Counted from the first letter of the stretch, positions 1 to 8,036 are shown. The stretch: DNA of 64,000 nt from Poindextera sp035604135 (GCA_035604135.1 DATNJB010000041.1:11418-75417); one strand, 5' to 3'. Translations and numbers: made by a program. The notes: a model not told the origin generated them from the letters alone.

Positions 1-2376
1 GCCGCGCGCCGCGACGTAGAACTGGGGCTTCGCCTCGCCTCCGACGAACACCGGCATGACGACGGTGATGTCCGGCAGGTGGGTTCCGCCGGCGAAGGGG
101 TTGTTCAGCGCGAACGCCTCGCCGGGCCGAAACGTCGGGTGGCGCGCCGCGACGGCACGCACGCTCGCGCCCATGGAGCCTAGGTGCACAGGCATATGCG
201 GCGCGTTGGCGACGAGCCCGCCATCGGCGTCGAACAGTGCACAGGAGAAGTCCAGCCGCTCCTTGATGTTGACCGAGTGGGCCGTGCGCTCCAGCGCCGC
301 GCCCATGGCTTCCGCGACGCCCATGAAGCGGCGGTTGAACAGCTCCAGCGTTACCGGGTCGACGACCGCGTCTGCCTCGGTCGCCGCGCGCGCGCGGCCC
401 TCGATTCGCCTGAGGCGGATCAGCCCGCCGGCCTCACGCTCGGCGCGCCAGCCCGAGGCGATCGCGATCTGCGTGTCGTCGCGCAGGATCAGCACCGGGC
501 CCTCCAGCGGCGCGCTCATGTCCTCGGCGAAGACCGCGCCGCTGGGCGCCGCGCCGTGGCGCAGCCCGGACTCGGACGGCGGAACGCCGGCGCTTCCCCC
601 GCCCTTCGCCTCGATCGCCTCGACCTCGACCCCGGCGATCAGGACCGGAAGCTCGGGCTCGACGAATCCGAACAAGCGTCGGTGCGCCGCCGCGAACCCG
701 GCGGCGACCGCATCGAGCGCGGCCAGCGGGACCATGAGCTCGGCGTCGGCGCCGTCGTAGCGGAGGCGAAGCCGGCGGCCGATGGAGTCCGCCGCCGCGC
801 CCTGCCCCGCCAGTTCGTCCGCGGCCTCGGCGGCCAGATGCGCGGCGAGGTCTTCCGCGTCCGCAAGGCCGTTGGGGTCCAGCCGCCGCTCGATCGGAGC
901 GCGGCGCAGGCTGCGCATCTCGGCCTGCCCGATGCCCCAGGCCGACAGCAGGCTCGCGTAGCGCGGGCACAGGATCTCGGTCGCGCCGAGCGCCTCGGCG
1001 ACCCAGCAAGCGATCTGGCCGGCCGCGCCCCCGAACGCGACCAGCGAGTGACCGCGCGGATCGAAGCCTCGCTCGGTCGAGATGCGGCCGATGGCCTGCG
1101 CCGCCTGCTCGACCGCGACCGCGACGAAGCCCTCGGCCGCCGCCTCGGGGCTCTCCGCGCCCATGAGCGCGGCAAGCTCGGAAAGGCGCGCCCGGGCCGC
1201 GGCGACGTCCAGCGGCTGGTCCTGACCCGGTCCGAACAGGGCCGGAAAGGCGCCGGCGTCGATGCGACCCAGCACGAGGTTGGCGTCGGTGATGGTCGGC
1301 GGGCCGCCGCGCCCGTAGGCCGCCGGGCCTGGGTCGGCCCCGGCGCTGGCCGGGCCGACGCGGGCGCGCAGGCCGTCGAAGCTCAGGATCGAGCCGCCGC
1401 CCGCCGCCACCGTCTCGACGTCCAGCATCGGGCTGCGCAGTCGCACATCGGCCACCTTCGCTGAATCCCGTCGCTCGAGCGCGCCGGCGTAACGGCATAC
1501 ATCGGTCGAGGTGCCACCCATGTCGAAGCCGAGCACGGCCTTCGCGCCACAGGCTTCGGCGGTGCGCGCCACGCCGACGACGCCGCCTGCCGGGCCGGAG
1601 ACGACCGCATCGCGACCCCGGAATGCGTCTGCCCGCACCAAGCCGCCGGCCGAGGTCATGAGATAGAGCGACGCCCCGCCCACCGCCTCGGCCAACCGCT
1701 CGGCGTAGGCTCGAACGACCGGCGTCAGATAGGCGTCAGCGACCGTGGTCTCGGCGCGGGGGACGAAGCGCGGGGCGGGCGAGACCTCGTGCGAGAGCGC
1801 GACGAAGCCGAATCCGGCCGCACGCGCGATCACGCCGGCTTGGAGTTCGTGGGCCGGGTTCAGGTCCGAGTGCAGGAAGGCGATCGCGACCGAAGTGAAT
1901 CCGTCTGCCACCGCCGCCCGCAAGCGTTCCTCGAGCGCGGCCGAGTCGAGCGCCTCGATCACCTCGCCGCCAGCGCCCAGGCGCTCGCCGGCTTCGGCCA
2001 CGCCGGCGTAGAGCGGCATGGCTTTTTCGATGTCGAGCGCGAAGAGCTTGGGCCGCGTCTGGTCGCCGATCACCAGCGCGTCGCGAAACCCGCGCGTGAC
2101 GACGAAGAGCGTCCGCGCGCCCGTCCGCTCCAAGAGCGCATTGGTGGCCACCGTCGTGCCGAGCTTGATCGCCCCGACCCGCTCGGCCGGGAACGGTGCG
2201 CCGGCAGGGAGCGCGAGCAGGCGGCGCATCCCCTCGACGGCCGCGTCCTCGTAGGATCGGGCGATCGAGGGAAGCTTCAGCGTGTGCAGCCGGCCGCCCG
2301 AGTCGCGGCCGATGACGTCCGTGAATGTGCCCCCGCGGTCGATCCAGAAGTCGAAGCGTTCGCTCCCCGCCGACAC
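1..2376 (-). CDS. Fused HyuA-HyuB hydantoinase/5-oxoprolinase family protein, 3' end cut by window edge
   Basis: The frame is open from GTG at 2376 to the window edge (792 codons) without a stop. It starts FDFWIDRGGTFTDV, the phosphate-binding opening of HyuA/oxoprolinase proteins. The later DMGGTSTDV also belongs to HyuA. From about position 367 downward it runs straight into VDPVTLELFNRRF, the usual start of HyuB, so the two subunits are one polypeptide, as in the long 5-oxoprolinases. The family performs ATP-dependent opening of 5-oxoproline or hydantoin rings; which substrate is used here cannot be read. A GAGGA sits just upstream of the GTG. The C-terminal part of HyuB lies outside the window. 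No symbol is given because the substrate is uncertain. Confidence 0.9.
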   Translation of the reverse strand, partial: MSAGSERFDFWIDRGGTFTDVIGRDSGGRLHTLKLPSIARSYEDAAVEGMRRLLALPAGAPFPAERVGAIKLGTTVATNALLERTGARTLFVVTRGFRDALVIGDQTRPKLFALDIEKAMPLYAGVAEAGERLGAGGEVIEALDSAALEERLRAAVADGFTSVAIAFLHSDLNPAHELQAGVIARAAGFGFVALSHEVSPAPRFVPRAETTVADAYLTPVVRAYAERLAEAVGGASLYLMTSAGGLVRADAFRGRDAVVSGPAGGVVGVARTAEACGAKAVLGFDMGGTSTDVCRYAGALERRDSAKVADVRLRSPMLDVETVAAGGGSILSFDGLRARVGPASAGADPGPAAYGRGGPPTITDANLVLGRIDAGAFPALFGPGQDQPLDVAAARARLSELAALMGAESPEAAAEGFVAVAVEQAAQAIGRISTERGFDPRGHSLVAFGGAAGQIACWVAEALGATEILCPRYASLLSAWGIGQAEMRSLRRAPIERRLDPNGLADAEDLAAHLAAEAADELAGQGAAADSIGRRLRLRYDGADAELMVPLAALDAVAAGFAAAHRRLFGFVEPELPVLIAGVEVEAIEAKGGGSAGVPPSESGLRHGAAPSGAVFAEDMSAPLEGPVLILRDDTQIAIASGWRAEREAGGLIRLRRIEGRARAATEADAVVDPVTLELFNRRFMGVAEAMGAALERTAHSVNIKERLDFSCALFDADGGLVANAPHMPVHLGSMGASVRAVAARHPTFRPGEAFALNNPFAGGTHLPDITVVMPVFVGGEAKPQFYVAARG

Positions 2377-2520
2377 CGATTGTCCTCGTCCCGCCAAGAG
2401 TTTGGTGCGCAAACGCCGCACGCGCGCGCCGATGGCATAGCACGCTCGGGCGCGCTGCTTGCGGTTGACGGCGCTCACCTTCCGGCGGACAAAGGTGGGG
2501 CCGGGGAGAAAGAGGTCGCG

Positions 2521-2817
2521 ATGGAACGGTTGTCGAGCGTCCGCCCGCCCCTGTTTTTTGGCGCGTGGAAGCCGATTGCGTGGATCGGCGGGGCTGTTGC
2601 CACCACCATCGCCGTCGCCGTCGCAGCGCTTCTCGCCGTTGTGTTTGCCGCCACCCTCGTCGTCATCGGGCTGATGGCCTCGGTGCTCGTGGTCTTCGCC
2701 GCTCTTGCGCTCGGCGCGCGGCGGACCGTGCGCCGCCGCTACTCCGACGTGATCGAAGCGCACAATGTCGGCGGCCGGTCGTGGGTCGCCTACGGCTGGG
2801 ATGAGCGGGCGCGCTAG
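2521..2817 (+). CDS. Small two-helix membrane protein, function unknown
   Basis: 98 residues. ATG at 2521 follows a good AGAAAGAGG ribosome-binding site. Residues about 17-65 form one long hydrophobic stretch rich in Ala, Val and Leu, enough for two membrane helices, followed by a basic RRTVRRRYSD segment. The C-terminal 20 residues are polar. It stops 11 bases before the AmiD-like amidase and probably shares its transcript. I do not recognise a family. Small proteins like this beside cell-wall amidases are often envelope proteins, but that is context only. Confidence 0.7.
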   Translation: MERLSSVRPPLFFGAWKPIAWIGGAVATTIAVAVAALLAVVFAATLVVIGLMASVLVVFAALALGARRTVRRRYSDVIEAHNVGGRSWVAYGWDERAR

Positions 2818-2828
2818 ACTCTGATTTC

Positions 2829-3548
2829 ATGCGGCTGATCGACGCGCCATCACCCAACCTCGACGCGCGTCTGAAGCCCCCCGACATGATTATACTGCAC
2901 TACACCGGCATGCCGACCGGCGCCGAGGCGCTGGCGCGTCTGCGCGACCCGGCGGCGCAGGTCTCGGCCCACTACCTGATCGAGGAGGACGGGCGAGTCT
3001 TCCTGCTCGTGCCGGAGGAGCGGCGCGCCTGGCACGCCGGCGTCTCCTTCTGGAAGGGCGAGCGCAACCTGAACGGCGTCTCGATCGGCATCGAACTGGT
3101 CAATCCCGGCCACGACTGGGGCTACCAGCCGTTTCCCGATGCGCAGATCGCGAGCCTGCTTGAGCTCATCGGCGGCATCCGCGGGCGATGGAGCGTGCCC
3201 GACGCGCGGATCCTGGCTCATTCGGACGTCGCGCCCGACCGCAAGCTCGATCCCGGCGAGCTGTTCCCCTGGAAGAGGCTCGCCGAAGCCGGCCACGGCC
3301 TGTGGGCCGAGCCCGATCCCGCGCCAGGCGCCACCCTCGCACCCGGCGAGGAGAGCACGGCCGTCTTTGCGCTGCAGGCGGGTCTCACGCGCCTCGGCTA
3401 CGACTGCGCCCCGTCCGGCGCCTATGACAAGGCGACGACCACCACGGTCAGCGCCTTCCAGCGCCATTGGCGTCCCGCCCGGGTCGACGGCGCCGCCGAC
3501 GGCGAGACCCGGGCGAGGCTCATGGCCCTCCTCCGCGCGCAGGCTTGA
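2829..3548 (+). CDS. N-acetylmuramoyl-L-alanine amidase, AmiD type, with C-terminal peptidoglycan-binding domain
   Basis: 239 residues. The N-terminal amidase_2 domain shows the zinc-ligand region IILHYTGM (His near residue 24), HYLIEEDG and the later ILAHSDVAP with the final His and catalytic-site residues. The last 75 residues (FALQAGLTRLGYDCAPSGAY onward) form a PG_binding_1 repeat. The family cleaves the amide between MurNAc and the peptide stem, in wall recycling or remodelling. No clear signal peptide or lipobox is visible, so location is uncertain. It lies immediately upstream of rnpB and the division cluster. Confidence 0.92.
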   Translation: MRLIDAPSPNLDARLKPPDMIILHYTGMPTGAEALARLRDPAAQVSAHYLIEEDGRVFLLVPEERRAWHAGVSFWKGERNLNGVSIGIELVNPGHDWGYQPFPDAQIASLLELIGGIRGRWSVPDARILAHSDVAPDRKLDPGELFPWKRLAEAGHGLWAEPDPAPGATLAPGEESTAVFALQAGLTRLGYDCAPSGAYDKATTTTVSAFQRHWRPARVDGAADGETRARLMALLRAQA

Positions 3549-3582
3549 CGGCAGCCGTGCGGCGACCGACCTTCACGTGCAG

Positions 3583-3990
3583 GATCAGACGGCCGGGCGG
3601 TCGCTCCCGCTCTTCGGGGCGGGGGAGGAAAGTCCGGGCTCCACGGCGAAATGGCGACGGGTAACACCCGCCGGGGGCGACCCCAGGGACAGCGCCACAG
3701 AAAGCAAACCGCCAACCCGCGCCTTCGGGGGCGGACGGTAAGGGTGAAAGGGTGGGGTAAGAGCCCACCGCGGACCCGGCGACGGGGACGGCATGGCAAG
3801 CCCCGCCTGGAGCAAGACCGAATAGGGACGACGCGCCTTGACCTTCGGGTTCAGGCAGGGCCTCGCCGGCCCGAGTCGTCCGGGTAGGTCGCGAGAACCG
3901 GCCCGCAAGGACCGGTCCAGAGGAATGGCCGCCGCGTCCCTCTTCTTAAAGGGGCGGCACAGAACCCGGCTTACAGGCCGTCTGATCCCT
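3583..3990 (+). ncRNA. rnpB: RNase P RNA, bacterial class A
   Basis: Catalytic RNA of RNase P, which removes 5' leaders from tRNA precursors. The hallmark core GAGGAAAGTCCGGGCT is at about 3624-3640, and the conserved 3' core with ACAGAACCCGGCTTACAGGC is at about 3959-3978. The terminal helix P1 is visible: gatcagacggcc (3583-3594) pairs with ggccgtctgatc (3976-3987). Other expected elements are CGGGTAACACCCG and the AGAGGAATGGCC loop. Ends are set from P1 and may be off by several bases. Its place upstream of mraZ matches other alphaproteobacteria, as far as I recall. Confidence 0.97.
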
Positions 3991-3991
3991 C

Positions 3992-4000
3992 TTATCCACA
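3992..4000 (+). promoter_or_regulatory. DnaA box (TTATCCACA), left of the IS element
   Basis: Exact match to the consensus 9-mer bound by the initiator DnaA, directly after rnpB. Its last two bases are part of the target duplication of the IS element. With the facing box at 6022-6030 it formed a pair 26 bp apart before the insertion. Binding is inferred from the consensus alone. Confidence 0.55.
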
Positions 4001-4006
4001 ATACTT
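3999..4006 (+). repeat. Target-site duplication, left copy (caatactt)
   Basis: Eight bases, identical to 5994-6001 on the other side of the IS element. Eight base pairs is the usual duplication length for IS1595-family elements. Confidence 0.9.
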
Positions 4007-4030
4007 GGCGATTATCCTGGACTTGACGGA
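4007..4030 (+). repeat. Left terminal inverted repeat of the IS1595 element
   Basis: ggcgattatcctggac then ttgacgga; the exact reverse complement is at 5970-5993. Confidence 0.92.
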
Positions 4031-4138
4031 TGGATCGTGCCCCTTTTAGGCTGGGCTGGACAGGCCGGCTTGCTCTTATTGGTGCTAGGGGCGCTCGCGC
4101 TTCCGCTGGTCGCGTGGGCGTCTCAGGCGCGGGCGATG

Positions 4139-5029
4139 TCAGCTAAATCGGTTCAGGATATGAGCGGCGGTAAAGCCTACCGGACGGTTTGCAACAGCGG
4201 TTACGGTCCCTTCCTGCACTCCGATAAAATATCTTACGGAATCAGGATCGATGAACCGGCAATATTCGGTTGTTCTATGCGTGAACGGCAGATCGAAGGC
4301 GTGCTGATAGATGGCCCGGGCATAAACAAAAATCCCTATTTGGGGATCACTTTTCTTAAGTTCACCGACTTGCGCGGCGTTAAGCGGTTCCACGCTACTG
4401 AGCGTCACTGTAGTGGAGGCTTCTCCAGGATATACCGCGGTGTTGCTGAAGCGGGCGGCCGCCGGTTGGGGAGTGCCTTCTGTCATCTCGAAGTCGTCTG
4501 GCAGGGGCAGGCTGCCGACGAACACAACCCCTCCGCATCGGAAGTGCTTGGCTGGCGTCGTGCCAGCATTGACGAAAGTCAGCGAGACGATTATTGGCTC
4601 GGCCAGATTAAACTTCACGATTCCAGGTATTCCGGGATGGACGTAAGCGCGCAATTGTCTAATCGCAACATAACTGATAATGAAAAACGTCAATACCAAA
4701 GCAAGAGTTTGGAAACCGCCGACAATTATACTGGCGACGCCAATTTCTTCCGAGTGCTCGTTCGCCGCGCGCTGCTGCTGATATGCAGCATCGCCGCTGG
4801 CTTCGGCTTGGCTCTCTGGAGTGGCATGAGTTTCGACAACGAACGGCCGCTGTTCAGTGCCGGGATCGTAACCGCCTCCGTAGGTATTCCCCTCGTTGGC
4901 TGGTGCTTGTTCGGCGCTACTCTGTGGCACGGTAGCTTGGGCTGGTGGCTGTGATGCGAGCGGAATCGCAAGCGGCGGAATGCCTAGCGCGACAATGGCC
5001 GCAACGATCAGAACCCTCAGTTTCCGCAC
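4139..5029 (-). CDS. IS passenger gene: exported or membrane-anchored protein of unknown function
   Basis: 296 residues from GTG at 5029, overlapping the transposase stop by 13 bases, so the two are probably translated together. Residues 1-32 look like a signal peptide or first membrane helix (VLIVAAIVALGIPPLAIPLA, then SQPPAQA). A Gln/Glu/Ala-rich stretch follows, then a second helix at about 99-122 (SIIVGGFQTLALVLTFFIIS) and a C-terminal beta-rich domain with YVHPGIPGIVKFNLAEP and VNAGTTPAKHF. Proteins with this helix plus beta-domain layout are common unassigned proteins in alphaproteobacteria. An opposite-strand open frame covers the same DNA. I prefer this strand because of the leader, the coupling and the fold-like pattern. 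Confidence 0.75.
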   Translation of the reverse strand: MRKLRVLIVAAIVALGIPPLAIPLASQPPAQATVPQSSAEQAPANEGNTYGGGYDPGTEQRPFVVETHATPESQAEASGDAAYQQQRAANEHSEEIGVASIIVGGFQTLALVLTFFIISYVAIRQLRAYVHPGIPGIVKFNLAEPIIVSLTFVNAGTTPAKHFRCGGVVFVGSLPLPDDFEMTEGTPQPAAARFSNTAVYPGEASTTVTLSSVEPLNAAQVGELKKSDPQIGIFVYARAIYQHAFDLPFTHRTTEYCRFIDPDSVRYFIGVQEGTVTAVANRPVGFTAAHILNRFS

Positions 5030-5925
5030 GCCCCCACGGCCTCGCCAAAGATGTCGTCGTTCAACCTGTTATTGTACCTAAAAGCGAACTCCGCAACGTA
5101 GAGCGGCAGATACTTCGCGCTGACCTTGTGGAACGTCCCCACCATCCCGCGCTTGATGAGCGACCAGAAGCCTTCGATGGTCTGCGTGTGGATCGTGCCG
5201 ACGACGTACTGGCCCTTGGAGTGATCGACGCTGCGATGCCGGCGGGGGTCCAGATGCGTGTACGCGCCCCACTGGTCGGTGCAGATGAGCGAAACGCGGT
5301 TAGACACCGCTTCGGCAACGAACGCCCCCAAGACCTCTTTGCTGGCCGCCTCGACCACGCGCGCCACGACGTTCCCGCCGCGCTCGACCGCGCCCGCAAC
5401 GATGGACTTGTTGACGCCGCGCTTGATGCGCTTGCCGGTGTCTCCGCGACGCAACGAAACGTGCTTATTGGTCCACTTGCCGCCGATGAAAGTCTCATCG
5501 ACCTCAACGATGCCCATGAGCTGCCGGAACTTCTCGTCGGCCAGTCCGGCGCGGACGCGGTGGCACATGTACCAAGCGGTCTGATAGCTGCCGAAACCCA
5601 TAACCCGTTGAATTTGCAGGGCAGAAACGCCCTTCTTGCTGGTCATCATCATGTGAACGACGCGAAACCAATCCCGGAGCGGCTTGTTCGTGTTCTCGAA
5701 GATCGTACCGGCGATATGGGAGAAGCGATAAGCGCCGCCCTGGCGGCATTCCGGGCACTCCCACTTCCAAGGCATCGTCGCCAGCTTGTAGCACTTGCGA
5801 CCGTCGCAGCGCGGGCAGCGCACGCCATCGGGCCAGCGGTGCGCGACCAGGTACGCCGCGCAGGCGTCTTCGTTCGGAAACGCCTTTTCGAACTGAGGGA
5901 TAGTCATCTGGTGGATGCGGGCCAC
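5017..5925 (-). CDS. IS1595-family transposase (ISXO2-like DDE domain)
   Basis: 302 residues. It starts with an N-terminal zinc ribbon (CPRC near residue 34 and CPEC near 57), then the helix-turn-helix-like KKGVSALQIQRVMGFGSYQTAW. The catalytic ISXO2-like domain shows VEVDETFIGG (first Asp), ICTDQWGAYTHL (second Asp) and TQTIEGFWSLIKR (acidic third position). GTG at 5925 is preferred because GAAGGAGAG lies just upstream; an ATG at 5958 in the same frame has no comparable site. It catalyses cut-and-paste movement of the 4007-5993 element. Confidence 0.93.
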   Translation of the reverse strand: MARIHQMTIPQFEKAFPNEDACAAYLVAHRWPDGVRCPRCDGRKCYKLATMPWKWECPECRQGGAYRFSHIAGTIFENTNKPLRDWFRVVHMMMTSKKGVSALQIQRVMGFGSYQTAWYMCHRVRAGLADEKFRQLMGIVEVDETFIGGKWTNKHVSLRRGDTGKRIKRGVNKSIVAGAVERGGNVVARVVEAASKEVLGAFVAEAVSNRVSLICTDQWGAYTHLDPRRHRSVDHSKGQYVVGTIHTQTIEGFWSLIKRGMVGTFHKVSAKYLPLYVAEFAFRYNNRLNDDIFGEAVGACGN

Positions 5926-5969
5926 GGCGGCTCTCCTTCGATGATTAGAGAGTGCCATGTCTGAGCCAA

Positions 5970-5993
5970 TCCGTCAAGTCCAGGATAATCGCC
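5970..5993 (-). repeat. Right terminal inverted repeat of the IS1595 element
   Basis: tccgtcaagtccagga then taatcgcc; a perfect inverse of 4007-4030. Confidence 0.92.
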
Positions 5994-6001
5994 CAATACT
6001 T
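5994..6001 (+). repeat. Target-site duplication, right copy (caatactt)
   Basis: Identical to 3999-4006. After it the chromosome resumes with a less GC-rich leader that ends at mraZ. Confidence 0.9.
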
Positions 6002-6021
6002 AACGTGTTCGCTGTATGTTC

Positions 6022-6030
6022 TGTGGATAA
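6022..6030 (-). promoter_or_regulatory. DnaA box (TGTGGATAA), right of the IS element
   Basis: Perfect consensus DnaA 9-mer in the opposite orientation to 3992-4000. It lies about 190 bp upstream of mraZ. A DnaA role in timing the division cluster is plausible but not shown by sequence. Confidence 0.5.
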
Positions 6031-6101
6031 ACAGGTTCTGTTAACCAAATCAGCGTGCGACATCTTCGCGCGAACCTAGAATAGGCAATTGGTGTCATTG
6101 C

Positions 6102-6117
6102 GTCCCATTTCGTCCCA
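6102..6117 (-). promoter_or_regulatory. MraZ-box pair upstream of mraZ
   Basis: The minus strand reads TGGGACGAAATGGGAC: two TGGGA units with a 5-base spacer. MraZ is known to bind direct TGGGN repeats of this 10-bp period in front of its own operon. Only two clear units are seen, about 100 bp upstream of the start. Autoregulation by MraZ is inferred. Confidence 0.6.
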
Positions 6118-6214
6118 TGTTAACGCTAACCGTTCAGAATGATCCGTTGCGCCTTAGGGGGCTGAGGCGCTGTGGGCTGGCTGCATCGGCGGCGCCTCAG
6201 GGGGTGTGGGCGAA

Positions 6215-6679
6215 GTGTTCCGGTCGACCTTTGAGAGGCCATTGGACGCCAAGCGACGCGTCGTCGTGCCGCTGGAATTCCGCGCCGCGGTCTCAGGCCC
6301 CTTCGACGGCATCTTCTGCTTCCCCTCGGTCGAGGCGGATTGCATCGAGGCGGGGGGCAAGGCCCTGTTCGACCGCAACGAAGCACTGATCAACGACTTC
6401 GAGGTCGGCGACCCGGTGCGCTATGCGCTGGAGTTCACCCTGCGCGGCGGCATGGCCCAGCTCGCCTTCGACACCGCCGGCCGCGTCACGCTGCCCGAGA
6501 CGCTGTGCGAGACGTTCGGCCTCGCAGAGGCGGTGATGCTCGTCGGCCTGGGCGAGCGCTTCCAGATCTGGGGCCGCGAGGCCTTCCTCGTCGAGCGCCC
6601 CGCCCAACGCCTCGTCGCGCAGCAGGGCTTGCGCGCACGCGCCGAAGCCAGGCGCGCCTTGGCCGGAGCCGGCGGATGA
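6215..6679 (+). CDS. mraZ: Transcriptional regulator MraZ
   Basis: About 154 residues with two SpoVT/AbrB-like MraZ half-domains. The first holds DAKRRVVVPLEFR (residues about 9-21) and the second DTAGRVTLPETLC (near 89-101). MraZ is the DNA-binding repressor encoded first in division and cell-wall clusters. GTG at 6215 gives VFRSTFERPLDAKRR, matching the usual family start; GTG at 6206 would add three residues. Neither has a strong ribosome-binding site. The stop overlaps the rsmH start in ATGA. A TGGGA repeat pair lies upstream. Confidence 0.92.
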   Translation: MFRSTFERPLDAKRRVVVPLEFRAAVSGPFDGIFCFPSVEADCIEAGGKALFDRNEALINDFEVGDPVRYALEFTLRGGMAQLAFDTAGRVTLPETLCETFGLAEAVMLVGLGERFQIWGREAFLVERPAQRLVAQQGLRARAEARRALAGAGG

Positions 6680-7608
6680 CCGCCGCGCCGCACCGCCCTG
6701 TCATGCTGGAAGAGGTCTCGGCCGCGCTCGCGCCCGGGCCCGGCAAACTGATCGTCGATGCGACCTTCGGCGCCGGCGGCTACAGCACAGCCTTCGTGCG
6801 CGCGGGCGCGCGCGTGATCGCCTTCGACCGCGACCCCGCCGCCCTTGCCCACGCGGCGCCGCTCGCCGCCGAGCCCTTCGTGCTCATCCAAGCGCCGTTT
6901 TCGACGATGGAGGCGCACGTCGATGGGCGCGTGGACGGGGTGGCGTTCGATCTCGGCGTCTCCTCGATGCAGCTGGACGAGCCCGAGCGCGGGTTCTCCT
7001 TCCGCGCCGACGGCCCGCTCGACATGCGCATGGGGCGTTCCGGCCCCACCGCCGCGACCCTGGTCAACGAAACCGAGCCGGCGGAGCTCGCCCGCATCTT
7101 CCGCGACTATGGCGAAGAGAAGAACGCCACCCGCATCGCCCGCGCTTTGGCGCGCCGTCGCGATTCGGCGCCGTTCACGCGCACGCTGGATCTGGCCGAG
7201 GCCGTCGCGCGCGCCCAGGGGGGTCGCAAGGGCGCGAAGGTGCATCCCGCGACCCGCGTGTTCCAAGCGCTGCGCATCGCCGTGAACGGCGAGTTGGCCG
7301 AGCTCGAGGCGGGCCTGGCCGCGGCCGAGCGGCTGTTGCGCGAAGGCGGGCGGCTGGCGGTCGTGAGCTTTCATTCGCTCGAGGACCGCATCGTCAAGAC
7401 CTTCCTCGCCGAGCGCGCCGGGCGCACGCCGTCAGGCTCGCGCCATCGTCCGCCGGCGCCAGCCGGGCGCCCGGCGAGCTTCCGGCTGTTGTTCAACGGC
7501 GCGCAGGCCGCAAACCCGGCCGAGGTCGCGCAAAACCCCCGCGCCCGCTCGGCCAAACTGCGCGCGGCGGAGAGGACCGGCGCCCCGGCCTGGAGCGTCG
7601 CCGCATGA
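6676..7608 (+). CDS. rsmH: 16S rRNA (cytosine1402-N4)-methyltransferase RsmH
   Basis: 310 residues, normal for the family. HRPVMLEEV at residues 5-13 and VDATFGAGGYS (about 25-35) form the SAM-binding region. FDLGVSSMQLDEPERGFSF, NGELAELEAGL and VSFHSLEDRIVK are family blocks. It methylates N4 of C1402 in 16S rRNA (formerly mraW). Start and stop overlap mraZ and ftsL, so the genes are translationally coupled. Confidence 0.97.
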   Translation: MTAAPHRPVMLEEVSAALAPGPGKLIVDATFGAGGYSTAFVRAGARVIAFDRDPAALAHAAPLAAEPFVLIQAPFSTMEAHVDGRVDGVAFDLGVSSMQLDEPERGFSFRADGPLDMRMGRSGPTAATLVNETEPAELARIFRDYGEEKNATRIARALARRRDSAPFTRTLDLAEAVARAQGGRKGAKVHPATRVFQALRIAVNGELAELEAGLAAAERLLREGGRLAVVSFHSLEDRIVKTFLAERAGRTPSGSRHRPPAPAGRPASFRLLFNGAQAANPAEVAQNPRARSAKLRAAERTGAPAWSVAA

Positions 7609-8036
7609 ACCCGCTCAGCCTGCTCGACCAGCGTTACCGCGGCTTCCGCGTGATAGAGATCGGCGGGCTGGGCGTGCTCCTCGTGCTCGCGTTGGTCGTC
7701 TATCTCGCCAAGACCCACGCCGGCGGCGAGCGGGCCGACATCGACCACATCCAGGCCCAGATTGACGACGAGCAGGGGCGCGTGACGCTGCTGAGGGCGG
7801 AAGTGGCCAAGCTGCAACAGCCAGAGCGGCTCGAGAGCCTCTCCGGACGCTACCTCAACCTGCAGCCGATCCCGCCCAGCCACGAGATCAGCGCCGAGGC
7901 GCTGGCGTCCGTTGCGCACCCGGCGCCCGCGCCTGCAGCCAAGACCACGCCGCAACCCGCGGCCCCGCCCAGCGCCGCGCCGCCCGCGCCCGCGCCCGCC
8001 ACAGTCGCGGCCGCCGACACGGATGCGCCGCAATGA
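7605..8036 (+). CDS. ftsL: Cell division protein FtsL
   Basis: 143 residues. A short cytoplasmic tail is followed by one membrane helix (about residues 19-36, IGGLGVLLVLALVVYLA) and a heptad-like periplasmic segment (IDDEQGRVTLLRAEVAKLQQ) expected of this bitopic divisome protein. The last 50 residues are unusually Ala/Pro-rich (PAPAPAAKTTPQ and similar), a low-complexity periplasmic tail not found in short FtsL proteins. Identification rests on this layout plus position between rsmH and ftsI. Confidence 0.9.
   Translation: MNPLSLLDQRYRGFRVIEIGGLGVLLVLALVVYLAKTHAGGERADIDHIQAQIDDEQGRVTLLRAEVAKLQQPERLESLSGRYLNLQPIPPSHEISAEALASVAHPAPAPAAKTTPQPAAPPSAAPPAPAPATVAAADTDAPQ

Larger units (their letters stand above)
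4007..5993. mobile_element. IS1595-family element with passenger gene, 1987 bp, complete
   Basis: Bounded by 24-bp perfect terminal inverted repeats (4007-4030 and 5970-5993) and by an 8-bp direct target duplication, caatactt. It holds a minus-strand ISXO2-like transposase and a passenger gene overlapping it by 13 bases. The left part is clearly less GC-rich than the flanking chromosome. It sits between rnpB and mraZ, so it separates the division cluster from sequence that used to lie upstream. Perfect ends and duplication suggest a recent, possibly still mobile, insertion. Confidence 0.93.

Noticed and set aside
434..1498. Long Arg/Gly-rich frames on both strands across the hydantoinase gene
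   Set aside because: Low-complexity shadows of the real frame, which is open from 2376 to the edge and has clear motifs.
3541..3760. Continuation of the amidase or another protein across 3550-3990
   Set aside because: This region is RNase P RNA; open frames there are by chance.
4037..4954. A 305-codon plus-strand open frame inside the IS element, with a hydrophobic start
   Set aside because: It lies opposite the passenger gene, which has better coupling to the transposase and a more credible leader and domain pattern; this frame shows no family features.
6000..6125. CtrA sites (TTAA-N7-TTAA) upstream of mraZ
   Set aside because: Single TTAA half-sites exist, but no pair has the right spacing.
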